From CAZLFA01 sp964558665 (GTDB lineage: Bacteria > Desulfobacterota > Syntrophia > Syntrophales > PHBD01), in NCBI GenBank assembly GCA_964558665.1, contig CAZLFA010000009.1:15246-79245 (forward strand): 64,000 nucleotides of DNA. Direction: 5' to 3'. Shown piece after piece: positions 46,019 through 53,959 of the stretch. The notes under the pieces were generated by a model. The model had not been told where the DNA came from. It made no database searches and was given only the letters and a program-made list of their open reading frames with translations. Position 1 is the first letter of the stretch; every line of letters begins with the position of its first letter. Made by a program: the position numbers and the translations under genes.

Positions 46019-47209
46019 ATGGCGACAGAGTATGATTATTGGAAAATTTTCCCGAGAATGCCGAAGAAGGTAGCGATCGGGGACATCACGATTCGTGATG
46101 GTTTTCAGCATGAGGAGAAGTTCATTTCCACGCAGGCGAAGATTTTCTACGGTCAGGAGATGATCCTGGCGGGATGCCGTGAACTGGAAGTGACGAATCT
46201 GGCTGCGGGGACAACACCGCAGTTTACGGACGCGGAGGCAGTTATGAAGGCGATGCGGAGCGACGAGTTCGCTAAACGTGCCTCCCGGGTGGGAATCGAT
46301 GTACACAAGGATATTTGCCTGACCTGCGTAACAATCCGCGAACCTTCGGTGGACATTGCCATCCGTATGAAGAAGGAGGGCTTCGGCCCCGACCGCATCC
46401 TGATGATGGTATCGACTGACCCGGAGCATCACTTTGCAAATTCCGGCACGACTCTTACGCACTACTGGCGTGAGGCGGAGCGCTGCATCCAGAAGGCGCG
46501 TGATGCAGGTATCAAGATGGTGGGAACCGTGAGCACGATCTGGGGCAGCCCGATCAGCGGCGCGACGAAGCTGGAAGACGCGGTGGAGTTCACGAAGCGC
46601 TGGTTCTCGATCGGTGCGTATGACATCGAACATGCCGACCATGACGGTTCAGCAAATGCGGCGGATGTTTATCGTTATTTTTCGATGGTGCTCGATGCGA
46701 TGCCGAATCCGGAGGCGCATCTGTGTCACCTGCATGAGACAAAGCGCATTGCGTCATCGTCGGTACTGGCGGCTCTTCAGGCGGGTATTTGCCGTTTTGA
46801 GGCGACGCTGGGCGGTCTTGGTGGCCAGCCGGCGAATTTCCTGGATGACTGTCCGATTCGCGGAACGGGTGAGTACTATTATGATGATCCGCGTTATGTT
46901 GGTTTGGTGACGATGGAAGACCTGCTGGTGCAGATCGACGAGCTGGGCATTGAACACGGCTATGATGTGGACCGTGTTCTTTGGCTGGGCCGCAAGATGG
47001 AGAAGACCGCAGGCAGGCGTCTGCGTTCGGAGGCGATTATCAACGGACGTACCCAGAAGGCGGGTCACATGAAGTTTGCCCGTCCGGGCCTGAAGAAGCT
47101 GATCGACAAGCTGGGGGAGAAACCCGGTCAGCGTATTCCGCTGGATTGGACTCCCGAGGCGGTATTGCCCGATAAATGGGGCCCGGAAGATCCCATATGG
47201 AAAAAGTAA
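46019..47209 (+). CDS. HMG-CoA lyase-like DRE-TIM metallolyase family protein
   Basis: In this 396-residue TIM-barrel protein of the HMG-CoA lyase/isopropylmalate synthase superfamily, the metal motif is RDGFQHE (26-32, usually RDGLQNE) and the second is HLH (237-239). The loop that in HMG-CoA lyase reads GLGGCPYA reads GLGGQPAN here, so the catalytic Cys is replaced by Gln270. Classic lyase chemistry is therefore doubtful. The C-terminus extends about 90 residues past the usual lyase end. AAGGAGG precedes the ATG. Position suggests it acts on the hydratase product. Confidence 0.75.
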   Translation: MATEYDYWKIFPRMPKKVAIGDITIRDGFQHEEKFISTQAKIFYGQEMILAGCRELEVTNLAAGTTPQFTDAEAVMKAMRSDEFAKRASRVGIDVHKDICLTCVTIREPSVDIAIRMKKEGFGPDRILMMVSTDPEHHFANSGTTLTHYWREAERCIQKARDAGIKMVGTVSTIWGSPISGATKLEDAVEFTKRWFSIGAYDIEHADHDGSANAADVYRYFSMVLDAMPNPEAHLCHLHETKRIASSSVLAALQAGICRFEATLGGLGGQPANFLDDCPIRGTGEYYYDDPRYVGLVTMEDLLVQIDELGIEHGYDVDRVLWLGRKMEKTAGRRLRSEAIINGRTQKAGHMKFARPGLKKLIDKLGEKPGQRIPLDWTPEAVLPDKWGPEDPIWKK

Positions 47210-47229
47210 TATAAATGTCATATCCCGAG

Positions 47230-47258
47230 GATGCCGCTCCGATTTGAAGAGCGGCATC
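47230..47258 (+). other. hairpin between lyase-like and biotin-carrier genes
   Basis: GATGCCGCTC and GAGCGGCATC form a perfect 10-base stem with a 9-base loop. No T-run follows, so processing or mRNA stability is more likely than termination. Confidence 0.6.
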
Positions 47259-47293
47259 ACGGGGCTAATAAATGATTAAAGGAGGATTAGTCA

Positions 47294-47509
47294 ATGAGTG
47301 TTAACATCGTAGCGCCTATGCCCGGAACGATAGCAGAGATCCTGGTAAGTGTAGGAGATCAGGTATCGGCTGATGAGGAGCTCATCATTCTCGAAGCCAT
47401 GAAAATGGAAAACCCGATTCTGGCAACATCCGGCGGTAAAGTTGCCGAGATCAAGGTTAACGAGAAGGATAAGGTCGACACCAATCAGGTCCTGATTGTT
47501 CTTGAGTAG
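47294..47509 (+). CDS. minimal biotin carboxyl carrier protein
   Basis: These 71 residues make only the biotinyl/lipoyl barrel. The biotin motif is EAMKMEN with Lys37 as the attachment site, and APMPGTI is at the N-terminus. The Ala/Pro linker and N-terminal part of longer carriers are absent, as in the stand-alone carriers of decarboxylases and transcarboxylases. AAAGGAGG lies eight bases before the ATG, and a strong terminator follows. It should shuttle CO2 to or from the carboxyltransferase of this cluster. Confidence 0.93.
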   Translation: MSVNIVAPMPGTIAEILVSVGDQVSADEELIILEAMKMENPILATSGGKVAEIKVNEKDKVDTNQVLIVLE

Positions 47510-47537
47510 GTAAATTCAGCTCTTGATTTACAGGCTT

Positions 47538-47577
47538 AAAAAAGAGGGGGCGCGGCTAGGCTGTGCCCCCTCTTTTT
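47538..47577 (+). terminator. rho-independent terminator after the biotin carrier
   Basis: AAAAAAGAGGGGGC pairs with GCCCCCTCTTTTT and ends in T-rich sequence. The A and T runs on both sides make it work in either direction. It closes the four-gene cluster. Confidence 0.9.
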
Positions 47578-47582
47578 GGAAT

Positions 47583-47697
47583 TGATGCCGGCTTGCCTGG
47601 ATGTGCGGGCCGCATCGCCGGTTTATCGATGCGGAGTTGTTTATAGCGGAGCGATCTTCACGATGCCCAGGCATGCTTTTAACGTAAACCGGCATCA
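47583..47697 (+). other. nested palindrome upstream of the thioesterase gene
   Basis: Three inverted repeats are nested: TGATGCCGG (47583-47591) with CCGGCATCA (47689-47697), TGCCTGG (47594-47600) with CCAGGCA (47667-47673), and CCGCATCG (47610-47617) with CGATGCGG (47627-47634). All are perfect. The structure ends 21 bases before the thioesterase ATG. It could be a structured leader RNA or a palindromic DNA element. Confidence 0.6.
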
Positions 47698-47718
47698 GTC
47701 GAACGGAAGGAGTATTAC

Positions 47719-48144
47719 ATGGCAAGAATCAATCTTGAAATGCCCGATAATTTTCCATACTCTACGGATATTTCAGTGCATATAAGCGAGATAAACTTTG
47801 CACATCATGTCGGAGCCGATGGAATGCTTTCCCTGATGCACGAAGCACGGATCAGCTTTCTCAAGAATTATGGATACAAGGAGTACGACGTTGAAGGCCT
47901 GGGTATTATCATTGCCGATTCGGTCGTTCTTTACAAATCGGAGGCATTTCATGGAGACGTGCTGGAGGTGTCGGTCACCGTTACCGATTTCAGCCGTTAT
48001 GGATGTGACATCTTTTATCGCCTGACAAAAAAGGGGACAAACAAAGAAGTGGCAAGAGCAAAAACAGGCATTCTCTTCTTTGACTACCAGAAAAGAGAGA
48101 AGGCGGAAGTCCCCGAAAAATTTAAGGAGTTGTTTTACGCTTAA
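47719..48144 (+). CDS. acyl-CoA thioesterase, hot-dog fold
   Basis: This 141-residue protein matches the 4-hydroxybenzoyl-CoA thioesterase-like hot-dog family: VHISEINFAHHVGADGMLSLMHEARISFL is broken into the strand, turn and long helix of the fold, and VLYKSEAFHGDVLEV follows. It would hydrolyse a small acyl-CoA. GGAAGGAG precedes the ATG. It follows the carboxyltransferase cluster after a terminator, so its link to that pathway is by position only. It converges on polA. Confidence 0.8.
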   Translation: MARINLEMPDNFPYSTDISVHISEINFAHHVGADGMLSLMHEARISFLKNYGYKEYDVEGLGIIIADSVVLYKSEAFHGDVLEVSVTVTDFSRYGCDIFYRLTKKGTNKEVARAKTGILFFDYQKREKAEVPEKFKELFYA

Positions 48145-48160
48145 GGAAACTTCAAAAGAT

Positions 48161-50842
48161 TCAACTATGGGCTTCGTCCCAGTTCCTGCCCGAGGAAATG
48201 TCGACCTTTAACGGCACTATCAGTCTGACTGCCTCTTCCATTTCTCGCTTTACTACAGCCATCACATCATCCTTTTCTGTTTCAGGCACTTCGAAGACCA
48301 GCTCATCGTGAACCTGCATGATCATGGAGGATGAAAACCCTTTTTCCTTAAATTGTCTTGATATATTGATCATGGCAATCTTGATCAGATCAGCCGCAGT
48401 TCCCTGGATGGGTGTATTCACGGCCATCCTTTCAGCGAATTGACGAACAGCAGCAACGTTGCTGGTGAGTTCAGGAATAAAACGGCGCCTCTTCATCAGA
48501 GTAGTTACGTATCCCTTTTCTCTTGCCTCTGAAAGAATTTTATCAAGGTAATTTTTTACTCCTTTGTACCTGTCGAAGTAGCCGTCAATGTAGGCTTGCG
48601 CCATTTTCTGATTAAGTCCCAGTTCCTTGGAAAGACCAAAGGCGCTCATTCCGTAAAGAACTCCGAAGTTTATAACCTTGGCCTGCCTTCTCATTTCGGT
48701 ATTTACCATTTCCGGAAATACTCCGAAGATGTCCGACGCTGTGCGGTTGTGTATGTCCTCACCCGAGAGAAAGGCATCGATGAGCGCGGGATCGTCTGAA
48801 AGATGCGCAAGCACCCTCAATTCAATCTGCGAATAGTCTGCGGAAACGATGATCCTGCCCGGGGGCGCGATGAACGCCTGGCGAATCCTTTTGCCCTCCA
48901 GGGTTCGGACGGGGATATTCTGAAGATTGGGGTTGCTGCTGGAAAGCCTTCCCGTTGCCGTTGCTGTCTGATTGTAGGTCGTATGGATGCGGCCTGTTTC
49001 TTTATTGACAAGCAGAGGCAGGGCGTCAATATAGGTTGACTTCAGCTTGGCCATGCTTCTGTAGGAAAGAATTTCCGCAGGCAGTTCATGGCCGGCCGCC
49101 AGATAAGAGAGGACTTCGACATCGGTTGAATATCCCTCTTTTGTTTTTCTTCCCCTGGGAAGCCCCAGCTTATCAAACAATATGACCTGAAGCTGTTTCG
49201 GTGAATTAATGTTGAACTTCTCTCCCGCCAGCCTGTAGATCTTTTCTTCTGAGATAGACAGCAACTGCTGCGTTTCCTGTGACATTTCCTGAAGCAGTGA
49301 TGCGTCGAGAAGGACACCCTGTCTTTCCATAGAGGCCAAAACGGACACCAGCGGCATCTCGATCTCATGGAAGAGATGATCCAGTCCGCCTTCTTTTGCT
49401 TTTTTCATGAGCTCGGGTGCAAGCAGGGAAACGGCTTCGGCTCTTCCGCACAGGTATGCGAACATTTTCTCGACAGGAAGGTAACCCAGGGGAATGGCGC
49501 GTGTGCCGGTGCCGGTAATTTCCCGGGCAGACAGGATTTTGCGATTCAAGTGCTCCAGGGTAATGTCAACCAGTTCGAAACTGTGCCGCGAGGGATTGAG
49601 AAGATAGGAGGCAACCATGACGTCGCATTCGGTGCCCTTTAACTTTATACCGTGGCGAGACAGTGCTACGATTGTGCTCTTGAGGTCATGACCGTACTTG
49701 GCTATCCGTCCATCAGACAGAAAAGGCGCCAATCTGTTCAGGACGTTATCAATCTTCAACTGTTCACGAAGACCGGCATAGTCATGACTCAAAGGGATAT
49801 AAAATGTCTCCCCCCTTGGCATGCTTATGCCTATTCCTACTATGGAAGCGCTCATCGGGCAGGGATCGTTCAGCAACAGGTCGATAGTCAGTTCTGGTGC
49901 ATCCTTGATTTTCTCCAGAAGATCGTCCAGTTCCTCCGCCTTGTGTATTGCATGGCAAACCGCCTCGACCGGCTCCGTTATTTTCAGGTCATGAATGAGC
50001 GATGAAAACTCAAATTCGCGGAATATTGCCGCCAATGCCCCGGTATCAGGTTTTTGCAGACGGCATTCTTCCATGCTCACATCTATGGATATGTTTGTGC
50101 GGATGAGCGCCAGATCACGGCTCATCCTTGCCTGATCCGCATGTTCGCGAATCGCCTTTTTCGCCTTGGCATTCTTTATCCGTTCTACATTTTTGATGAC
50201 CTCTTCCACCGAGCCGTATTCCTCCACCAGCGACTGCGCACCTTTGGCGCCAATGCCCGGTACGCCCGGAATATTGTCGGAGCTGTCTCCCATAAGGCCG
50301 AGAATTTCAGCTACCTTTTCGGGAGGAACCCCGAAACGCTCCCTAACGGCCTGCGAATCATAGGTCTTCTCCTTCATTGTATCCAGCATGATGATTTCAT
50401 CGGAGACAAGCTGCATCAGATCCTTGTCTCCTGAGACAATAACAACTTTCGCGCCCTGTGAAGAGTATTTCCGGGCCAGAGTGCCGATAATGTCGTCCGC
50501 CTCCACTCCCTGCATTTCGACCACCGGTATGGAGAACGCGCGGATAACGTCCTTTACATGCGGTATCTGCATTACCAGTCCATCAGGGGCCGGTTTGCGG
50601 TTGGCCTTGTATTGATCATAGGTCTCATGGCGGACTGTCGGTCCCCGGAGATCGAAGACCACTGCAATATAGGCGGGTTGCCAGTCACGGAGAAGCTTCA
50701 TGAGCATGGAGGTAAAGCCGTATATGGCGTTCGTGGGGAAGCCTTTGGAATTGCTCAGCTCCTTGATGGCGTAGAATGCCCTGTAGAGGTAGTTGCTTCC
50801 GTCTATGAGAAAGACCCGTTTCGTATCTTCTTTGGCTGCCAT
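48161..50842 (-). CDS. polA: DNA polymerase I
   Basis: In this protein of about 893 residues, the N-terminal 5'-3' exonuclease domain (about 1-290) has FLIDGSNYLYRA, GVEADDIIG and GDSSDNIPG. The polymerase domain (about 500-893) has DYSQIELRVLAHLS, the O-helix RRQAKVINFGVLYG and QVHDELVFEV. The middle 3'-5' exonuclease domain lacks its metal residues: DxE reads DLL, the second Asp position reads T in GHDLKST, and YxxxD reads YLCGR. Proofreading is thus probably lost, as in Taq and Bacillus enzymes. GGAGAAGG precedes the ATG at 50842; a 77-residue upstream extension has no family likeness and is dropped. Confidence 0.95.
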   Translation of the reverse strand: MAAKEDTKRVFLIDGSNYLYRAFYAIKELSNSKGFPTNAIYGFTSMLMKLLRDWQPAYIAVVFDLRGPTVRHETYDQYKANRKPAPDGLVMQIPHVKDVIRAFSIPVVEMQGVEADDIIGTLARKYSSQGAKVVIVSGDKDLMQLVSDEIIMLDTMKEKTYDSQAVRERFGVPPEKVAEILGLMGDSSDNIPGVPGIGAKGAQSLVEEYGSVEEVIKNVERIKNAKAKKAIREHADQARMSRDLALIRTNISIDVSMEECRLQKPDTGALAAIFREFEFSSLIHDLKITEPVEAVCHAIHKAEELDDLLEKIKDAPELTIDLLLNDPCPMSASIVGIGISMPRGETFYIPLSHDYAGLREQLKIDNVLNRLAPFLSDGRIAKYGHDLKSTIVALSRHGIKLKGTECDVMVASYLLNPSRHSFELVDITLEHLNRKILSAREITGTGTRAIPLGYLPVEKMFAYLCGRAEAVSLLAPELMKKAKEGGLDHLFHEIEMPLVSVLASMERQGVLLDASLLQEMSQETQQLLSISEEKIYRLAGEKFNINSPKQLQVILFDKLGLPRGRKTKEGYSTDVEVLSYLAAGHELPAEILSYRSMAKLKSTYIDALPLLVNKETGRIHTTYNQTATATGRLSSSNPNLQNIPVRTLEGKRIRQAFIAPPGRIIVSADYSQIELRVLAHLSDDPALIDAFLSGEDIHNRTASDIFGVFPEMVNTEMRRQAKVINFGVLYGMSAFGLSKELGLNQKMAQAYIDGYFDRYKGVKNYLDKILSEAREKGYVTTLMKRRRFIPELTSNVAAVRQFAERMAVNTPIQGTAADLIKIAMINISRQFKEKGFSSSMIMQVHDELVFEVPETEKDDVMAVVKREMEEAVRLIVPLKVDISSGRNWDEAHS

Positions 50843-51019
50843 GGACTTTGCCTTCTCCTTTAAAGAAGTTGTTTCATGAACATATATCATAAAGGCATTA
50901 TATGTCATGTATATTTGTGTATGATCGCGGATAAATGGAAACCGGCCGGCTGTGCGAGTGCATACGGTTTCCCAAGAAATTGTCTTCCCATCACCTGTGA
51001 ATGCTGATATGAAAAAAAC

Positions 51020-51811
51020 ATGAAAGTTCATTACGAAAAAGAAAAGGCGCTCATCTGCAGTCCCCGAAAGCATCGCTGCCTTTCCTGCGGCACAGAGGAG
51101 ATGTCGGGCCGAAGGCGCTACTGCTCAATAGAATGCCGTCAGACACTCAGGTTCAAGCTTAACCTGCGCACAGGGCTTCTGAGCGCCCTGCGTATCCGTT
51201 TTGCGACCTTCCATTTCAGCGAGTTCATGATCATTATGGACATGCTTCCCTATGGATCCAAGGAAACAATAAGCTTTGTCTATCCGAGAACCAAGGGCAA
51301 GAAGCCTGCCGACGACTTTTCAAAGATGGCCAATGCCCTGGGAGACATGTGGTGGGCTGTAAAGAGGAGAACCAACAAACACTATATTGCTTCGCGGCAT
51401 GTCATTGAAAAGGCTGCAAAGAACAGAACACCGCTGCGCTCCGTGAAGCCGCTGGAGTTGCGGAGGGCGGCCGTAAAGGACAGGGACTTGCTGAATCTGA
51501 GGCTGGGGAGGGCCGATCTGTATTCGGCTGAATTGCATTCCATCATTAAAAATGCCTATCGGCAGCAGGCCAAGATCAATCATCCTGATATCGGGGGCAG
51601 CACTGAGGCATTCCGGAAGGTCCATGAGGCCTACGAAGAGCTGAGCAGGTGGGCCAAAAACCCGACTTTTGTCACCTCGAGGGGTTTTGTCGATAAATGG
51701 TTCTACGACGGAGATAAAAATAAATGGGTTCAGCCTGCGCCGGTGCCGCGCTCTTCAGCAGCCAAGCCGGTATTCGCGATGCAGAAGAAAAATCACGCCT
51801 ATCAGTTCTAA
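51020..51811 (+). CDS. zinc-finger protein with C-terminal J domain
   Basis: In this 263-residue protein, a treble-clef-like zinc site near the N-terminus uses C20, C23, C35 and C39 (CLSCGTEE ... YCSIECR). A middle region of about 120 residues has no recognised fold. A J-like helical segment (about 165-212) carries the HPD tripeptide at 188-190 (INHPDIGGSTEAF). HPD is what stimulates Hsp70/DnaK. The arrangement is the reverse of DnaJ, where J comes first. The ribosome site is weak. It diverges from polA. Function is unknown; a specialised DnaK co-chaperone is inferred. Confidence 0.75.
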   Translation: MKVHYEKEKALICSPRKHRCLSCGTEEMSGRRRYCSIECRQTLRFKLNLRTGLLSALRIRFATFHFSEFMIIMDMLPYGSKETISFVYPRTKGKKPADDFSKMANALGDMWWAVKRRTNKHYIASRHVIEKAAKNRTPLRSVKPLELRRAAVKDRDLLNLRLGRADLYSAELHSIIKNAYRQQAKINHPDIGGSTEAFRKVHEAYEELSRWAKNPTFVTSRGFVDKWFYDGDKNKWVQPAPVPRSSAAKPVFAMQKKNHAYQF

Positions 51812-51913
51812 TCTTTCTGTCAGCCTTTTTACATTCAGATGAATGCCGGGGCGGCAGGGAGGATACGATTTCAAAGCCGGCGCAGATGCGCAAATGAAGG
51901 CGGCATTATCGGG

Positions 51914-52342
51914 TCAGGCGATTGCCTCCAGGCTGATTTCGAAAACAAGGGTCTTGCCCGCCAGCGGATGATTGGCGTCAAGTATGACATTGCCATCCTC
52001 CACCCCGGTTATGGTTACTATGAACGGTTCATCATTCTCCGGAGTCACTTCGAACTGCTGCCCCACTTCCGGCTGGACATTTCCTGCAAAGGCGCTTATC
52101 GGGACCGTCTGCACCATTTCCGCATAGTGCTGACCATAGGCCTCATCCGGCTCTATTTTTACCGTTATGGATTCTCCGGTTTTCATGCCTTTAACCGCAT
52201 TTTCAAATCCCGGAATCAACTCCCCGCTGCCGATTGTAAATTCCAAAGGCTGCGCCTCACGTGATGAATCGAAAACAGTTCCATCTTCCAGAGTTCCCGT
52301 ATAGTGAACCTTTACTTTGTCGCCGTCTTTTGCTGCCGCCAT
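51914..52342 (-). CDS. FKBP-type peptidyl-prolyl isomerase, SlyD-like
   Basis: This 142-residue isomerase has the FKBP half (KVKVHYTGTLEDGTVFDSS) interrupted by an IF-type insert (about 70-125, EAYGQHYAEMV to LDANHPLAGK), as in SlyD. The His-rich metal tail of E. coli SlyD is absent. AGGAGG lies five bases before the ATG at 52342, so an in-frame start 42 bases upstream is rejected. It is encoded after the heme operon on the same strand. Confidence 0.93.
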   Translation of the reverse strand: MAAAKDGDKVKVHYTGTLEDGTVFDSSREAQPLEFTIGSGELIPGFENAVKGMKTGESITVKIEPDEAYGQHYAEMVQTVPISAFAGNVQPEVGQQFEVTPENDEPFIVTITGVEDGNVILDANHPLAGKTLVFEISLEAIA

Positions 52343-52423
52343 TTTATCCTCCTGTATGTGTCCTTGCTGCTGATGAATGCCCATAGTGTGAATGTGAATT
52401 GCACCTTTTCAGGAAAGACCCTC

Positions 52424-52879
52424 TCAAACCTCAAAACGGGCGTTGATCTTGAAAGTCCTGACAGCCCTCATGCTGATGATATCCGCAATTCCTGTTTTTG
52501 CCTTTACTTCATCCAGGAATTCCCTGATTGCCTCCTCACTAGGGCCGATGAAGGTAAACCATATGTTGTACTGATCGCTTCTGCGATAGTTATGAGTTAC
52601 GCCGGGAAAGGCATTGACCGTTTCAATAAAACCGGCCATGCTTTCCTGTGGTACGCGTGCCGCGCAAAGGGTGCTTACGAAGCCAAGTTTGCCCGGATCG
52701 AAGACGGCGCCGATTCTCCGTATGACGCCGCTTTCATAAAGCTTCTTTATCCGCTCCATGACATCGTCCTCGCTGGTTCCCGCCTTGCCGGCGATTTTTT
52801 TGAAAGGCTCGGCGGTCAGCGGGAACTCCGTCTGGATCAGATTGAGTATCCTTTTATCTGTTTCGTCCATATAAAACAA
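52424..52879 (-). CDS. siroheme decarboxylase subunit (AhbA/AhbB-like, AsnC/Lrp fold)
   Basis: This 151-residue protein has a winged helix-turn-helix N-terminus (MDETDKRILNLIQ, VMERIKKLYESGVIRRIGAVFD) and an AsnC-type ligand domain with PGVTHNYRRSDQYNIWFTF. This is the NirD/L/G/H-type pattern of the enzymes that decarboxylate siroheme to 12,18-didecarboxysiroheme, and such proteins are often misnamed Lrp regulators. AhbA and AhbB normally form a heterodimer, and only one is encoded here. It lies six bases after ahbD. Which of A or B it is cannot be settled. Confidence 0.82.
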   Translation of the reverse strand: MFYMDETDKRILNLIQTEFPLTAEPFKKIAGKAGTSEDDVMERIKKLYESGVIRRIGAVFDPGKLGFVSTLCAARVPQESMAGFIETVNAFPGVTHNYRRSDQYNIWFTFIGPSEEAIREFLDEVKAKTGIADIISMRAVRTFKINARFEV

Positions 52880-52885
52880 TCCGTT

Positions 52886-53959
52886 TTATGAATGCCGGGG
52901 GGTATATACGCAGAGCGGCTCCTCCGCCAGGTAGCTTCCCGTTTTTTCATATGCCCTGGCCCTGCATCCTCCGCAGACACGGATAAATTCGCACCGGCCG
53001 CATTTGCCTTCGTACAGGCCCGGGTTCCGCAGATCCTTAAAAACCGGCGATCCCTTCCATATGTCAGCAAAGCGCTTTTCCTTTATCTGTCCGCAGTCCA
53101 GCTCCAGATATCCGCACGGCTGGACCTGCCCCGTGTGCGATATGAAGCAGAAGGATATCCCTCCCAGGCAGCCGCGGGTCATGGCATGGAGAGGGCTCTG
53201 AGATTCACTCTTTTGCACGGCTTCTTTTTTCCTCTGGTGATGAATGCGGAAATAGTGCGGCGCACATGTCGCCTTGAGCTGGATCGGGCATTGGAGGCTT
53301 TCTTCATGGAACCACTCCAGAGTCCGTTCGTAGTCCCCGGCCGTGATCGCATGGTCCGCAAGGTCTTTTCCCCTGCCTGTCGGGACGAGAAGGAATATGT
53401 GGTGTGCCGCCGCCCCAAGTCCAATCGACAGGTTCAGGATATCCTTTATCTGATGCAGGTTGTCTCTGGTTATGGTCGTGTTGATCTGAAACTCGAGACC
53501 GGTGTTTTTCATCGCTTCAATTCCGGCCATCGCTCCGGCAAACGCCCCCGGCACCCCGCGAAAGGCGTCGTGGCTTGCCTTGTCCATGCCGTCGATGCTG
53601 ACACTTACCCGCTTGATGCCGGATTCGATCATCCTGCGGGAGACTGCTTCCGTAACCGGCGTGCCGTTGGTGGCCAGGACCATGCGCAGTCCTTTCCTGT
53701 CCCCGTAGGAAGCAACATCATAGATATCCGGCCTGAGCAGCGGCTCGCCGCCCGTGAGGATGACGACGGGCTTCCCCAGTTCGGCAATCTGATCGACAAG
53801 CAGAAAGCAGCTTTCTGTGTCAAGCTCTCCCTCGTAGGGACCGCGGAGAGATGAGGCGCGGCAGTGTACGCAGGACAGGTTACAGCTCCGCGTCACTTCC
53901 CATGCGACCATCCGCAGAGTTTCCGGCAACAGGGAAATATTCCGTTTGTCATCGGCCAC
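52886..53959 (-). CDS. ahbD: heme synthase AhbD (radical SAM)
   Basis: This enzyme oxidatively decarboxylates the two propionates of Fe-coproporphyrin III to heme in the siroheme route. About 357 residues have the radical SAM motif CNLSCVHC near the N-terminus, GGEPLLRPD, and a SPASM-like C-terminal Cys cluster (CGRCEFIRVCGGCR). The GTG at 53959 is chosen, overlapping the hemB stop by 11 bases with GGAG ten bases before it; a TTG 30 bases upstream is weaker. The neighbouring hemB, ahbC and AhbA/B genes support the assignment. Confidence 0.88.
   Translation of the reverse strand: MADDKRNISLLPETLRMVAWEVTRSCNLSCVHCRASSLRGPYEGELDTESCFLLVDQIAELGKPVVILTGGEPLLRPDIYDVASYGDRKGLRMVLATNGTPVTEAVSRRMIESGIKRVSVSIDGMDKASHDAFRGVPGAFAGAMAGIEAMKNTGLEFQINTTITRDNLHQIKDILNLSIGLGAAAHHIFLLVPTGRGKDLADHAITAGDYERTLEWFHEESLQCPIQLKATCAPHYFRIHHQRKKEAVQKSESQSPLHAMTRGCLGGISFCFISHTGQVQPCGYLELDCGQIKEKRFADIWKGSPVFKDLRNPGLYEGKCGRCEFIRVCGGCRARAYEKTGSYLAEEPLCVYTPRHS

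Noticed and set aside
50843..51073. N-terminal 77-residue extension of DNA polymerase I
   Set aside because: It does not resemble the family. A strong ribosome site lies before the inner ATG at 50842, and the extension would overlap the divergent J-domain gene.
52892..53854. Plus-strand frame of about 320 codons opposite ahbD
   Set aside because: It has no family features or ribosome site, and the opposite strand encodes a complete radical SAM enzyme.
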